DNA of 64,000 bases from Jacaranda mimosifolia (taxonomy: Eukaryota > Streptophyta > Magnoliopsida > Lamiales > Bignoniaceae): positions 35,994,277-36,058,276 of the forward strand of contig CM032124.1 in assembly GCA_018894105.1 (NCBI GenBank), in the 5' to 3' direction. Made by a program: the position numbers and the translations under genes. This document shows positions 1 to 10,494 of this stretch, one piece after another. Below the pieces are notes generated by a model, which was not told where the DNA came from, searched no databases, and saw only the letters and a list, made by a program, of their open reading frames with translations. How positions within the stretch are numbered: position 1 is the first letter of the stretch; every line of letters begins with the position of its first letter.

Positions 1-482
1 ATTTTATATTTCATCTTCTATTCCAACTTGATAAAGATGTGCCAAACATATATGATCTCCAATTGATTCTTTATACATGAAAATACTTATTACACTCAGC
101 ATATTATTTTAAAATGAAATAGGATATGAAATATAAAATGAAATAGAATATCCAAATTGTGTCCCACAGTACTATTGTGGTGAACTGTTTGAAGGTTGAA
201 CTTTAACGAACCCTAAGTCCACATATGCGTCTAAAAATTGGAAACAAAAACAAAATTCAAGCAAATAGGATCTTGAAGGATATTAATTTCTCATTATTTC
301 CCTCAAATACATATTTCAACCATTGCTATTACAAAGGAAATTATCGCATTACAAAATCTCGATCAAAATTCTAGTTTTTTTTTTTTTTTTTTTATCATAA
401 AAATGTAAATAATTTCTCCGATACAAATTTATTCAACTGGAATCAGCTTTAGACGATGTGGCCGACGGAGAGAAGGTTGTAG
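1..482. other. 3' flank of a decayed peptide-gene unit; no gene
   Basis: AT-rich DNA with no supported gene. From about 190 to 470 it resembles the sequence downstream of the peptide genes at 6340 and 9631 (same 'Cattgctattacaaa'-type stretch and the same order of short words), so it is the 3' flank of the broken gene at 483-602. It contains a long T run near 375-392. Confidence 0.6.
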
Positions 483-602
483 TTAAAAGGCGGGTGGATC
501 AATAGTTATTTTAATGCAAGACTTGATACAGCCTTGGCATTCATTTAGCGAAAAAGCCATCACCATGACTACAACTGCACCTCCAACCCCTTTGCCCTTC
601 AT
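483..602 (-). pseudogene. truncated subfamily-1 cysteine-rich secreted peptide
   Basis: The minus strand reads an open frame of 39 codons starting with the same MKGKGVGGAVVVMVMAF segment as the intact genes at 6340 and 9631. Two in-frame deletions are visible. One removes six residues from the hydrophobic part and cleavage site of the signal peptide. The other joins two Pro-Pro positions and removes the last three cysteines of the core. An AAA lysine codon of the intact genes is then TAA here, ending the frame. Beyond this stop the original reading frame can still be followed toward the 'RRPHR' tail. The product would have three cysteines and a damaged signal, so it is probably non-functional. 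A TATATATAG box remains at 684-692. Confidence 0.75.
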
Positions 603-922
603 TTTTGTGATTTTTCTTTTTCTTTTTCTTTTAGTTTTTTTTTAAAAGTTACTTGAATTGTGACAACTCCAAGATAATAAGGGCTATATATAAGTGAAGA
701 TGAATTTTAATTATGTTATATATGCAGGGAATTTTTTGGATTCTTTGTAATATTACCTTGAGTTTGTGAGATATGAGGGCTATAATTTTTGATTTTCCAA
801 ATTCATGTAATTATATTAGGTAAATTATTTATGTGACCACATTTGATTTGGCATGGATAATTACTTTCTTTTGGTATTGAATAATTAATTTTTTTTTGTC
901 ATGAGCTGTGTTCTATTAGTAC
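603..922. other. upstream flank of the decayed peptide unit, with TATA box
   Basis: Contains the 5' leader and core promoter of the truncated gene (TATATATAG on the minus strand at 684-692), followed by AT-rich DNA that is repeated upstream of the genes at 6340 and 9631. No coding sequence is seen. Confidence 0.55.
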
Positions 923-3900
923 GACTATAAAAGATAAAAAAGTAAGTGTCATTGTGAAAATTGTGACTAATTAATGACATATATTAAGTGATAATATTAT
1001 TGATTTTGTCACTGGCAATACTTTTTAAGTGGCAATAATTTTTATTTTGCAACCATCTAGATTTATAGTGACAAAAATTAATATTCAAGTTATCACGATT
1101 GACAATTACTATTTACACATGTATAGTGAAAATTTATTGACAATAAAAATCATCACTATTGATGTATCACTAGTTTTCAATATTACAACTTCAATGCAGT
1201 TTTTGTCACTATTAAAATTTTTAAAATTCTTTATTGTGATAAAAATTAAATCTTTTATTATTAATGTATATAATTATTGAAAAACTTTTCATTATTACTT
1301 CCTATTTTGTCACTATTTTGCCACTATTTTTTATTTGGGTAAATGTTGCCAATAGTCCCTGATGTTTTGACTTAGTATCACTTTAGTCCTCAATCTTTAA
1401 AATTTCATCTTTTAGTCCCTAACGTTAATATATCGTTTTACTTTAGTCCCTAAAACCATTTTACGGCAGTTTTTGGCCGAAAAATTGATTGATTTTGAAT
1501 TTTTAAGGGAAAAATTATCAATTTATAGTTTTATATTCTACTTTGGTCCCTATACAAGGTTTTATGTTCCACTTTAGTCCCTATATAAGGTTTTATGTTC
1601 CAATTTAGTCTCTATGTTACTTTTCTTCTTCTTCTTCTTCTTCTTCTTTTCTTTTTTTATAAATATATGTCCATGTGTGTATATATATATATTTGTATAT
1701 AATATATGTGTGTATAAAATTGATGCTAATATTAGTCACATGCTCATATATTATTAATATTTAATAATATATTATTGATATATTAATATCATTTGTGATA
1801 CTATTATAATAAATAATATTAATTGTATGATGAGTAATATATTACTAATAATAAAGATTAATTATATTCATAATATGTAGTATTAATAATAATTCATGAT
1901 ACTAAATTGTCAATTTATAGTTTTATGTTCTACTTTGGTTCACTTTAGTCCCTATATAAGGTTTTATGTTCCAATTTAGTCTCTACGTTACTTTTTTTCT
2001 TCTTCTTCTTCTTCTTTTCTTTTTTTATAAATATATGTCCATGTGTGTATATATATATGTATATAATATATGTGTGTATAAAATTGATGCTAATATTAGT
2101 CACATGCTCATATATTATTAATAGTTAATAATATATTATTGATATATTAATATCATTTGTGATACTATTATAATAAATAATATTAATTGTATGATGAGTA
2201 ATATATTACTAATAATAAAGATTAATTATATTCATAATATGTAGTATTAATAATAATTCATGATACTAACAAATATTAAATTAATTTTATTATTATTATT
2301 ATTATTATTGTTATTAATCATAAGAATAATAAAAATTTTATAGGACAAAAAAATATTTTTCCTATTTGCTGGGGGTAGTTGCCATAGCCAACCACCGTGG
2401 GGTGGGGACCTTGCATCCTCCACAACCCCCATCCCTATCTCCAACTGCCTCGTCCCCACCCCATGGTGGTCAACTATGGCAGCTACCCAATTTTTGCTGA
2501 TGTGGCATGTCAAAATTTGTTGAATTTTGAAATTTTTGCTTAGGTGGCAAGTTTCTAGCTGACATGACAATTTTTTTTTTGTCTTGTTGGAAACTTGAAG
2601 TAATATTATTATTAATATATTATTAACAATATTATTAATAATAATCCTAATAAAAATCCAAGTAAGCAAAGCAAAGACTTTTTCCAACAAGACAAAAGAA
2701 AATTGTCACGTCAGCTGGAAATTTGCCACCTAAGCAAAAATTCCAAAATTCAACAAATTTTGGCATGCCACATTATCATTTTCGGTCATTTTATGATATT
2801 TGGGTGACTTTTGGACTAAATTTGCCAAAAAATAAAATAAAATTAACTTATAAGATTGCATTTAAAATTGCGTAGCATATAGGACAAAATTGAAAGTCAG
2901 AAAATTTTATAGAATGAAAAAAATATTTTTGTTGTTTGCTGGGGGTAGCTGCCATGGCCAAACACCGTGGGATGGGGACGGGGCAGTTGGGGATGGGGTT
3001 TGTGGAGGGTGTGGGGTCCCCATCCCATAGTGGTCGGCCATGGCAACTACCCCCAGCAAATCGGAATATTTTTTTTGTCTTATAAAATTTTTCGACTTTC
3101 AATTTTGTCCAATATGTTATGCAGTTTTAAATTTCATCCTATAAGTTAAAAAAATTGCATATTTAGTCCGAAAGTCGCTGGAATCTTATAAAATGCCGAA
3201 AAAGCTAATATGGCATGTCGAAATTTGTTGAATTTTGGAATTTTTGCTTAGGTGGCAAATTTCTAGTTGACATGATATTATTTTTGTCTTGTTGGAAAAA
3301 GTCTTTGCTTATTTGGATTTTTATTAGTAATATTGTTATTAATATATTATTAACAATATTAATAATAATAATAATCCTAATAATATTAGATAATTATATT
3401 ATCATAATAATACTATTATTATGATCATTGAAAATATTAATCTTATTATTCTTATGATTAATAATAATAATAAAATTAATTAATATTTATTAGTATCATG
3501 TATTATTACTAATACTACATATTATGTTATAATTAAAATTATTATAATATAATCTTTATTATTAATAATATATTACTAATCATACAATTAATATTATTAA
3601 TTATAATAGTACCACAAATGATATTAATATATCAATAATATATTATTAAATAATAATAATATATAAGAATGTGACTAATATTAGTATCAATTATATATAT
3701 TATACACAAATATATATACACACATGGACATATATTTATAAAAAGAAAAAAAGAAGTAACATAGGGACTAAATTGAAACATAAGGGACTAAAATGAAACA
3801 TTATAATTAGATTGACAATTTTACCCCTCAAAATATTGCCATTTGCCAATTTTTCGGTAAAAACTTGCAAGAAAGTTGAGTTAGGGACGAAGATGAAACT

Positions 3901-4017
3901 AAAAATTAACGTCAGGGACTAAAAGATAAAATTTTAAAGATTGAGGATTAAAGTGATACCAAATCAAAACATGAGGGACTATTTGCGACATTTGCTCTTT
4001 TTACTTTTTTTATAGTG
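923..4017. mobile_element. CACTA-like MITE, copy 1, split by a Mutator-like element
   Basis: The two halves, 923-1336 and 4007-4017, together match the MITE copies at 4249, 7246 and 14439. They share internal words such as the repeated GTCACTATTAA and TATAGTG at the right end. The left terminus is decayed (GACTATAA instead of CACTA). The halves are separated by the 2.66-kb element at 1337-3997. No coding capacity. Confidence 0.6.
1337..3997. mobile_element. Mutator-like (MULE) non-autonomous element with very long terminal inverted repeats
   Basis: The left end (GGGTAAATGTTGCCAATAGT) and the reverse complement of the right end (GAGCAAATGTCGCAAATAGT) match at 16 of 20 positions, and the inverted similarity continues for hundreds of bases ('TAGTCCCT' and 'CACTTTAGTCC' blocks on the left, their complements near 3760-3985). 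The flanks TTTTTATTT (1328-1336) and TTTTTACTT (3998-4006) form a 9-bp target duplication with one mismatch, which is the length made by Mutator-like transposases. The left arm contains an internal direct duplication of about 390 bp (near 1515-1905 and 1912-2280). The centre (2340-2480 and 2930-3060) holds GC-richer inverted segments. Short open frames here are by-products. No transposase is seen. Confidence 0.75.
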
Positions 4018-4248
4018 TATAAGAGAGTGCTGAACTGATTAGTCTTATTTGAAAGATCTTACGAGCTTATGACATTATAATATCTTATGCTCTGTAGGAT
4101 TATAATCTCCCTACTTTCTCAAAATTTTATCAAACACTTTTAAGATAATTTAAATGTTCTCAAAAATCTTATAAGTGATGTGGATTAGTAGATTACTTTC
4201 TTTGTATTAAGTAATTTTTTTTTGTCACGAGTTATGTTATTTTAGTAC
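4018..4248. other. upstream-type flank without its gene
   Basis: This stretch follows the MITE exactly as in the other array units. At about 4178 it runs directly into the upstream segment of the next unit ('GATGTGGATTAGTAGATTAC'), with no peptide gene between. The gene of this unit appears to be deleted. Confidence 0.45.
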
Positions 4249-4658
4249 CACTACAGAAAAATAAAAGAGCAAGTGTCATTGTGAAACTTGTGACTAATTA
4301 ATGACACATATTAAATAATAATATCATTATTTTGTCATTCGCGATACTGACAACAAATTTTCTTTTGCAGCCATATAAATTCATAATGACAAAGACTAAT
4401 GTTTAAGTTATCATCACGATTGATAATTACTACTTATACATGTATATTGACAATATACTAACAATAAAAAGTTATCACTATAGATGTATCACTAGTTGTT
4501 AATAGTGCAACTTTAATGCAGCTTTGGTCACTATTAAATTTTTTAAAATTTTTTGTTGTGATGAAAATTAAATATTTTGTTACTTAAAATATATAATTAT
4601 TGAAAAAAATTTCATTCGTATTTACTATTTTGTCACTAATTTCTAATTTTTTATAGTG
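4249..4658. mobile_element. CACTA-like MITE, copy 2
   Basis: About 410 bp. It starts CACTACAG and ends TATAGTG, which are inverted CACTA termini, with flanking TAC and TAT (the 3-bp target size of CACTA elements, two of three bases kept). The interior matches copies 1, 3 and 4. It contains no open frame. Confidence 0.65.
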
Positions 4659-6339
4659 TATAAGAGAGTGCTTAATTAATTATTCTTTATTTAAATGATA
4701 TGACAAGCTTGTGACATTATAGTATCTTATTCTTTGGATGATTATAATCTACTTACTTTCCCAAAATTTTATTTAACACTTTAAGATAATTTAAATGTTC
4801 TTAATATTTTACAGTTCATAAGATTTCTCAAACATTTTGAAAAACTTGACTATCTCCTTTCAACATAGTAAATTATTAGAATCATCAAAAATATTTAAAC
4901 TAGGAACAAGTTAAGGGGCTATTCTCGATCCCATGCAGATTGAGTCAAAAAATTAATCAATTATAGGTTTCCATTATAAAGATCTTAGATTACAACCAAA
5001 TGACCTTTAATTTTAGGTAACTTTACCTAAAACAGAAAAAAAAACAAAAACAAAAACAAAGAGGTGAATGATAATATTAATAAAAATATGATATCTTTTT
5101 TATTTACACACACAGACATCAAGAATCCGATAAGTTTGAATATCTAATCTCACACTATATGTGTGATACGTATACTAATGGGCCAAATGATCACCGAAAA
5201 AGAAAAAAAAAAGAGGCCGAATAATGATATGAAAACTTTGACGCCTCAGCAATTTTTCAAAACTTTTGCACTATTTTTGAATTTTAAATTTTAATGAGAA
5301 AGTACTACATATTTTTTTCTAACTCCAAATGATATTGTCATATCTTAATATTTTTTTTCTTTGCCCTTCATTTTTTATTTTTACTTTCTTATTCTTTAAT
5401 TAATTTTGATGGTCCCTCCCTCCCTCTATCTATCTATCTATCTATCTATCTATATTATTTTCTCACTTCATCAAAGATAATTATTCATACTTCAATTCAT
5501 GACACTTTTTCCTTTTTTTCGCTCGCAAAAATCCGCATTTCAAACATAGCACAAATCATAGATTGAGAGAAAAGTCTCTTCATAATTTTTAAACAAAATT
5601 GAAAGCACTATTGTTAGTTGTTAGTACGTAAGCTTAGTAAAGAAATAACTAAAAATATTGCTAGTTCTCATTCATAGTGGTTGAGATTAAATTCAATCAT
5701 ATCAATTTGAATTCTTTTAAAGAGAAATCGTATAAAGTGAAATTGTATAAGCATGTAAGAATTATATTAGAAAAATGAAAAATAAGGATTTATTCTTTAA
5801 GATTGATTTACAGATACAATAACATGAATTGAGCCTTTATGTTTGTTGTTTCTTAGCATTAAGAATTTATTTCTAGTTAAAGAAGTTTTTCAAATGATTG
5901 AAAAAATTGATTCTATGATGATAGATTCACTTAGTATTGGCAACTGGCAAGTTAGTTGTTTTGGGATGGAATTAAACTACAAGAATGAGCTAATATTAAG
6001 GCATATGAAATTCATGGTAAAATTTAAGTTTCAGGGCTTGAGATTTTAGTTCAGGTGTGCTTCATGCGCCCTCACATTAATATTATCTGTGAGTTTCGGA
6101 GTTCTAATTTTGACGAATCCTAAGTCAACATGTACGTGCATCTAAAAATTGAAAAAAATAGGACAAAATCCAATCAAATAGGATTCTGAAAGATATTTTT
6201 CATTATTTTCCTCAAATACTTAATCCAACCATTGCTATTACAAATGATATTACTACATTACAAAATATTGATCAGAGTCCTACTTTTTATTATCAAATCA
6301 TAAATAATTTCTTCGGACACAAATTTATTCAACCTGAAA
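4659..6339. other. intergenic, array upstream and downstream flanks
   Basis: AT-rich sequence with no convincing gene. A TATC microsatellite lies near 5426-5453. Around 5100-5185 there is a TTGAATATC-type segment resembling a degraded tRNA-derived SINE on the minus strand. From about 6088 onward it matches the 3' flank of the gene at 9631. A short open frame at 5843-6049 has no recognisable feature. Confidence 0.5.
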
Positions 6340-6570
6340 TCAACTTAATAAGCGTCGATGATGTGGCTGACGAAGAGAAGCTCCATATTGTGGTTTAAAA
6401 GCCGGTGGAGGAGAACATAAAGGCTCGCATGCCTTTATACAATTAGGAGGAACGATTGCTATGGCGCAAGATCTAATACAATCGTTACACTCATTTGCAT
6501 TAGCCATAGACATAAGTAGAAAAGCCATCACCATGACTACAACTGCACCTCCAACCCCTTTGCCCTTCAT
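6340..6570 (-). CDS. subfamily-1 cysteine-rich secreted peptide (thionin-like half-domain)
   Basis: Seventy-six residues, single exon. Residues 1-25 form a hydrophobic signal peptide (MKGKGVGGAVVVMVMAFLL...), with likely cleavage after ANA. The mature peptide has six cysteines at 28, 31, 35, 44, 48 and 52, spaced C-x2-C-x3-C-x8-C-x3-C-x3-C. Paired CxxxC motifs of this kind usually form a disulfide-stapled helical hairpin. A Pro-Pro-Pro and a basic His/Arg-rich tail follow. The start is fixed by the conserved MKGK and by a TATAAATAG box on the minus strand at 6631-6639, about 60 bases upstream. The gene is nearly identical to the one at 9631. The spacing resembles the first half of plant thionin-like proteins such as the gene at 51713-53146. 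A defence or signalling role in the apoplast is inferred only. Confidence 0.8.
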   Translation of the reverse strand: MKGKGVGGAVVVMVMAFLLMSMANANECNDCIRSCAIAIVPPNCIKACEPLCSPPPAFKPQYGASLRQPHHRRLLS

Positions 6571-6630
6571 TTTTTTGGGTGATATTTTTAGGTTACTTGA
6601 GTTGTCACAACACCAAGATAATATTAAGGG

Positions 6631-6639
6631 CTATTTATA
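6631..6639 (-). promoter_or_regulatory. TATA box of the peptide gene at 6340
   Basis: Reads TATAAATAG on the minus strand about 60 bases upstream of the start codon. The same box occurs at the same distance before the genes at 9631 (9913-9921) and 15897 (TATAAATGG, 16178-16186), and about 70 bases before 23541 (23834-23842). This supports transcription of these short frames. Confidence 0.65.
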
Positions 6640-7245
6640 AGTGAAGATGAATTTTAAATTTTGGTAGTTTCACTTATGCAATGTGTGGGATTGCTGAATT
6701 CTTGGATTTCTTGTAATATTACCTTGAGGTTGTGAAATATGAGAGGCTATAATTCTTTGACTTTCTGAATTCATTTTGTATATATTAGGTAAGTTTATTT
6801 ATTTGACCACATTTGATTTAGTTATTTTGATGTGGATTACTTTCTTTTGGTAGTTAGTAATTATCTTATTCACGATATCACAATAAAATAACTAATTAAA
6901 AATAAATAAATAAAGACATATTTCAAAGCAGTTACTAATTATAATTTAAGTAGGTAATTTGTCATCAATTGCCTTATAAAGTGTTTTCATATTTTTGGAG
7001 GCTTATGTACTAAGGTATATATTAGAATAGTCGATAAATCATGATGGAATAGCAATAAAAACTAAGTTCCTTGCTTTATATAAAATCAATCTTTAGAACA
7101 ACCTTCATATATTTGTGATTGTAACTACGAGGGCTCTTCGTCCAGATGCCTTCATATGTGGGGACAATTTTGAAGCTTTTAAAGAGGCACAATAAAGCCC
7201 CAAAAGTCTTGTATTTCAGTAGTGTGAGTTACGTTGTCTTAGTTC
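6640..7245. other. upstream region of the 6340 gene
   Basis: No gene is seen. It is closely repeated at 9922-10490 upstream of the 9631 gene, showing that the duplicated unit extends well beyond the coding sequence. Confidence 0.6.
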
Positions 7246-7682
7246 CACTATCAAAAAGAAGGGAAAAAAAAAAAGAAGAAGAAGAAGTTCCACAATAAAA
7301 CTTATCAATTATTAACAACATATATTAAGTGATAACATCATTTATTTTGTTACTAAGCGATGCTTTTTAGCTGATAATAATTTTTATTTGGCCACCACAT
7401 AAATTAATAGTGACAAAAACTAGCATTTTACATTATCACGATTGACAATTAATATTGAAACATGTATAGTGACAATCTATTGACAATAAAGATTGTAATT
7501 ATAAACGTATGACTAATAGTTAATAGTGACAACTTCAATGAAGTTCTTTTTCACTATTAAGTTTTTAAAAATCTTTTTGTGATAAAGAAATTAAATTTTT
7601 TACCACTTAAGATATGTGATAATTGAAAACTTTTTCATTGTCATTTACTATCTTGTCACTTATTTTTAATTCTTTCGAAGTG
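7246..7682. mobile_element. CACTA-like MITE, copy 3
   Basis: Starts CACTATCAAAAAGAAGG and ends near GAAGTG, where the inverted CACTA terminus is decayed. The interior shares the GTGACAAAAACTAGCATTTT and 'TTGACAATAAA' words with the other copies. It sits in the same place relative to its peptide gene as copy 4. Confidence 0.6.
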
Positions 7683-8647
7683 TATTAAGTGAGTTTTTAA
7701 CTAGTTAATCTTATTTAAAAGATCTTACAAGCTTATAACATTCTAATATTATCTTATTTTGGGGTCTTATAATTAATCTATTTACTTTTTAAAAATTTTA
7801 CTAAACACTTTAATATAATTTATAAATTTTCAAATATCTTATAAAATACTTAAAAGTTTATAAGATTGCCCAAACATGCATCTTCAAGAACTTAAGTATA
7901 TTAAATTCTCCATTCAATATAGTAAAAATATGAGGATCATTAAGTATTTAAACTAGGAACAAGTGAATGGGTTACCCTAATATAGATTATATTCAATTAT
8001 AGTTTTTCATAATAAACCACTTATATTACCACAAAATGACCCTTAACTTGCGATAACTTTACCTAAAAAGGGAAAAAGAAAAAAACAAAGAGGTGCATGG
8101 AATATAAAAAAAAATCGATGTCTCAACAATTTTCCAAAACTTTTGTGCTATTTAAATTTGGATTTTAAATTTTAATATGAAAATGTAGTACATTTTTTTT
8201 TTCCTAACACCAATTAAATAATATATAGTTGCCATATCTTAATATTTTTATTTTCTTGCCCTTCATTTTTTACCTTTAATTACTTGTTTGTGTAAAGTTT
8301 ATCAAATTTGAGGGTCTTTTATTTTTTCTCACTTCAAAAGATAACTTTTTTTACTTCAGCTTCTTGTACTTTTTTCCATTTTTTTTTTTGGCTTTTCCTT
8401 CTCACAGAAATCCACAATCCATACGTATATAACATAATTACATAAATGATAAGTCGAGAGAAAAGTTTCTTAAAAGTATAATTTATGTTATTATTTCCGA
8501 GTACATATATTTAACAAAGAAATAACTGAAAAATAAGGTGAGTGAGATAGTTTGCAACCATATTGTTGGGACTGAATTCAATATAGACATGTAAGAATTA
8601 TACTATGAATAAAAAGTAAATATTTATTCTTTATGGTATTTGTTGAT
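7683..8647. other. distal upstream region of the 6340 unit
   Basis: AT-rich, no gene. It matches 14854-15800 in the next unit almost base for base over long stretches, including the TTCTCACAGAAATCCACAAT word near 8400 and 15563. Confidence 0.6.
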
Positions 8648-9370
8648 CACTACAAGAAAACAAGGCTTTAGAGATGGATAATTCTGTCTCTGAAGCCATG
8701 ATTTTCATCTCTGAAACAAAATAGGGATGGACTTTTCAGTCTCTAGGCCTGTGGCTGAAAGCAACATCTCAAATTTAGAAGACGGAATGATTTTCGTCTC
8801 TGAATTTAAAGATAGATAAATCCATTTGTAATATCTAATATATATATATGTACTTTTTTTTACAGAATCCGTCTCTATTTTCGTAGCCTTTTTTTCTTTA
8901 ATTCTGTCTCTATTATCTAACATTTGTTTTACTAAAATCCATCTCTGATTCCATCTCTACGTTTATATAATTTTTTTCCATCTTTATTTCTATCTCTAAT
9001 TCTCAATATTTTTGCTTATAAATCTATCATTAAATCTGTCTCTAATTAGCTTTAGATTTGTCTATAAATCATTTATTTTTTATGAAAATCCAAATCAATA
9101 CCTGCTTAAAATGAATTTTGTATACTACTAAAAAAATATCAAATTCCAAACCAATCACCAAATCATCCACAAAGAATATGGCTCATTAAAAACTAAATAC
9201 AATTCACCAAAACAAGTTATTTTGACCATCCACCATAATGTAAACTAACTAATTAATCTAACAATCTAAGAAATTAGTCAAATGATTAATCATCAAAGTT
9301 ACTTAATTATCCAATTAGTAAAAATAAAAGCATCAATGCTTCCTACCAAAATCCTATTGCTTTTGGGGTC
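8648..9370. mobile_element. CACTA-type element remnant with CACTACAAGAAAA terminus
   Basis: The sequence breaks from the array unit exactly at CACTACAAGAAAACAAGG (8648), a typical CACTA terminal repeat. It is followed by many short direct repeats of the 'GTCTCTGAA / ATCTCTAA' kind, as in CACTA subterminal regions. No opposite terminus is found before array sequence resumes near 9390, so the right end is approximate and probably lost. Confidence 0.55.
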
Positions 9371-9630
9371 TAGATCCACCAGTATATTGATGGTTTGTGT
9401 ACCCCACTTATTGAGGTTTGGGTTCCAATTTTAACGAACCCTAATAAAATTCAATCAAATAAAATTCTAAAGGATATTTTTCATTATTTTCCTCAAATAC
9501 TTAGTCCAACCATTGCTATTACAAACTATATTACTGCATTGCAAAATATTGATCAGAGTCCTACTTTTTTATTATCAAATCATAAATAACTTCTTCGGAC
9601 ACAAATTTATTCAACCTAAAACCAACTTAA
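9371..9630. other. 3' flank of the 9631 peptide gene
   Basis: Matches 6080-6339 downstream of the 6340 gene. No separate gene is seen. Confidence 0.55.
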
Positions 9631-9852
9631 TCAGCGTTGATGATGTGGCCGACGAACAGAAGCTCCATATTGTGGTTTGAAAGCCGGTGGAGGAGAACAT
9701 AAAGGTTCGCATGCCTTTATACAATTAGGAGGAACGATTGCTATGGCACAAGATCTAATACAATCGTTACACTCATTTGCATTAGACATAGACATAAGGA
9801 GAAAAGCCATCACCATGACTACAACTGCACCTCCAACCCCTTTGCCCTTCAT
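9631..9852 (-). CDS. subfamily-1 cysteine-rich secreted peptide
   Basis: Seventy-three residues, near-identical paralogue of the 6340 gene. It has the same signal peptide, with Ser for Ala before the cleavage site (MSNA), the same six cysteines at 28, 31, 35, 44, 48 and 52, and the same Pro-Pro-Pro. The tail differs: Arg and Gln changes and an earlier stop after HHQR, where the sister gene continues for three residues. The TATA box is at 9913-9921. It lies in the same orientation as its neighbours. The sequence upstream is interrupted at 10495 by a hAT-like insertion about 640 bases from the start codon, which may affect regulation. Confidence 0.8.
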   Translation of the reverse strand: MKGKGVGGAVVVMVMAFLLMSMSNANECNDCIRSCAIAIVPPNCIKACEPLCSPPPAFKPQYGASVRRPHHQR

Positions 9853-10494
9853 TTTTTTTGGTGATATTTTTAAGTTACTTGAGTTGTCACAACACCAAGA
9901 AAATATTAAGGGCTATTTATAAGTGAAGATGAATTTTAAGTTTTGGTAGTTTCACTCATGCAATGTGTGGGATTGCATGCAAATTCAAGTAATTCTTGGA
10001 TTTCTTGTAATATTACCTTGAGGCTGTTGAATATGAGGGGCTATAATTCTTTGACTTTCTGAATTCATGTTGTATATAGTAGCTAAATTTATTTATTTGA
10101 CCACATTTGATTTAATTATTTTGATGTGGATTACTTTCTTTTGGTAGTCAGTAATTACCTTTTTCATGGTATCACAATAAAATAACTAATTATAAATAAA
10201 TAAATAAAGATATATTTCAAAGCAGTTATTAATGATAATTTAAATAGGTAATTTGATATTAATTGCCTTATAAAGTGTTTTAATAGTTTTGGAAGCTTAT
10301 GTACTAAGATAGAGATTAGTATAGTCCATAAATTATAATAGAATAACAATAAAAAATTAAGTTTTTTGCTTTATATAAAACCAATCTTTAGAACAACCTT
10401 CATATATTTATGACAGCAACTACAAGTGCTGTTCGTCCAGATGCCTTCATATATGGGGACAATTTTCAAGCTTTTAAAAAGGCATAAAAAAACT
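9853..10494. other. proximal upstream region of the 9631 gene
   Basis: Contains the TATA box (9913-9921) and matches 6571-7190 of the previous unit. No other gene is seen. Confidence 0.6.

Noticed and set aside
1029..1280. Plus-strand open frame of 83 codons
   Set aside because: It lies within the CACTA-like MITE and has no start context, domain or conservation in the other MITE copies.
2247..3149. Open frames on both strands with GWGRG / GGGSCHG segments
   Set aside because: They come from the GC-richer inverted centre of the Mutator-like element, overlap each other in antisense, and show no protein family features.
5843..6049. Plus-strand open frame of 68 codons (SIGNWQVSCFGME...)
   Set aside because: No homologue was recognised, there are no promoter-like neighbours, and it is not preserved in the matching sister unit. 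Chance or a small relic cannot be told apart.
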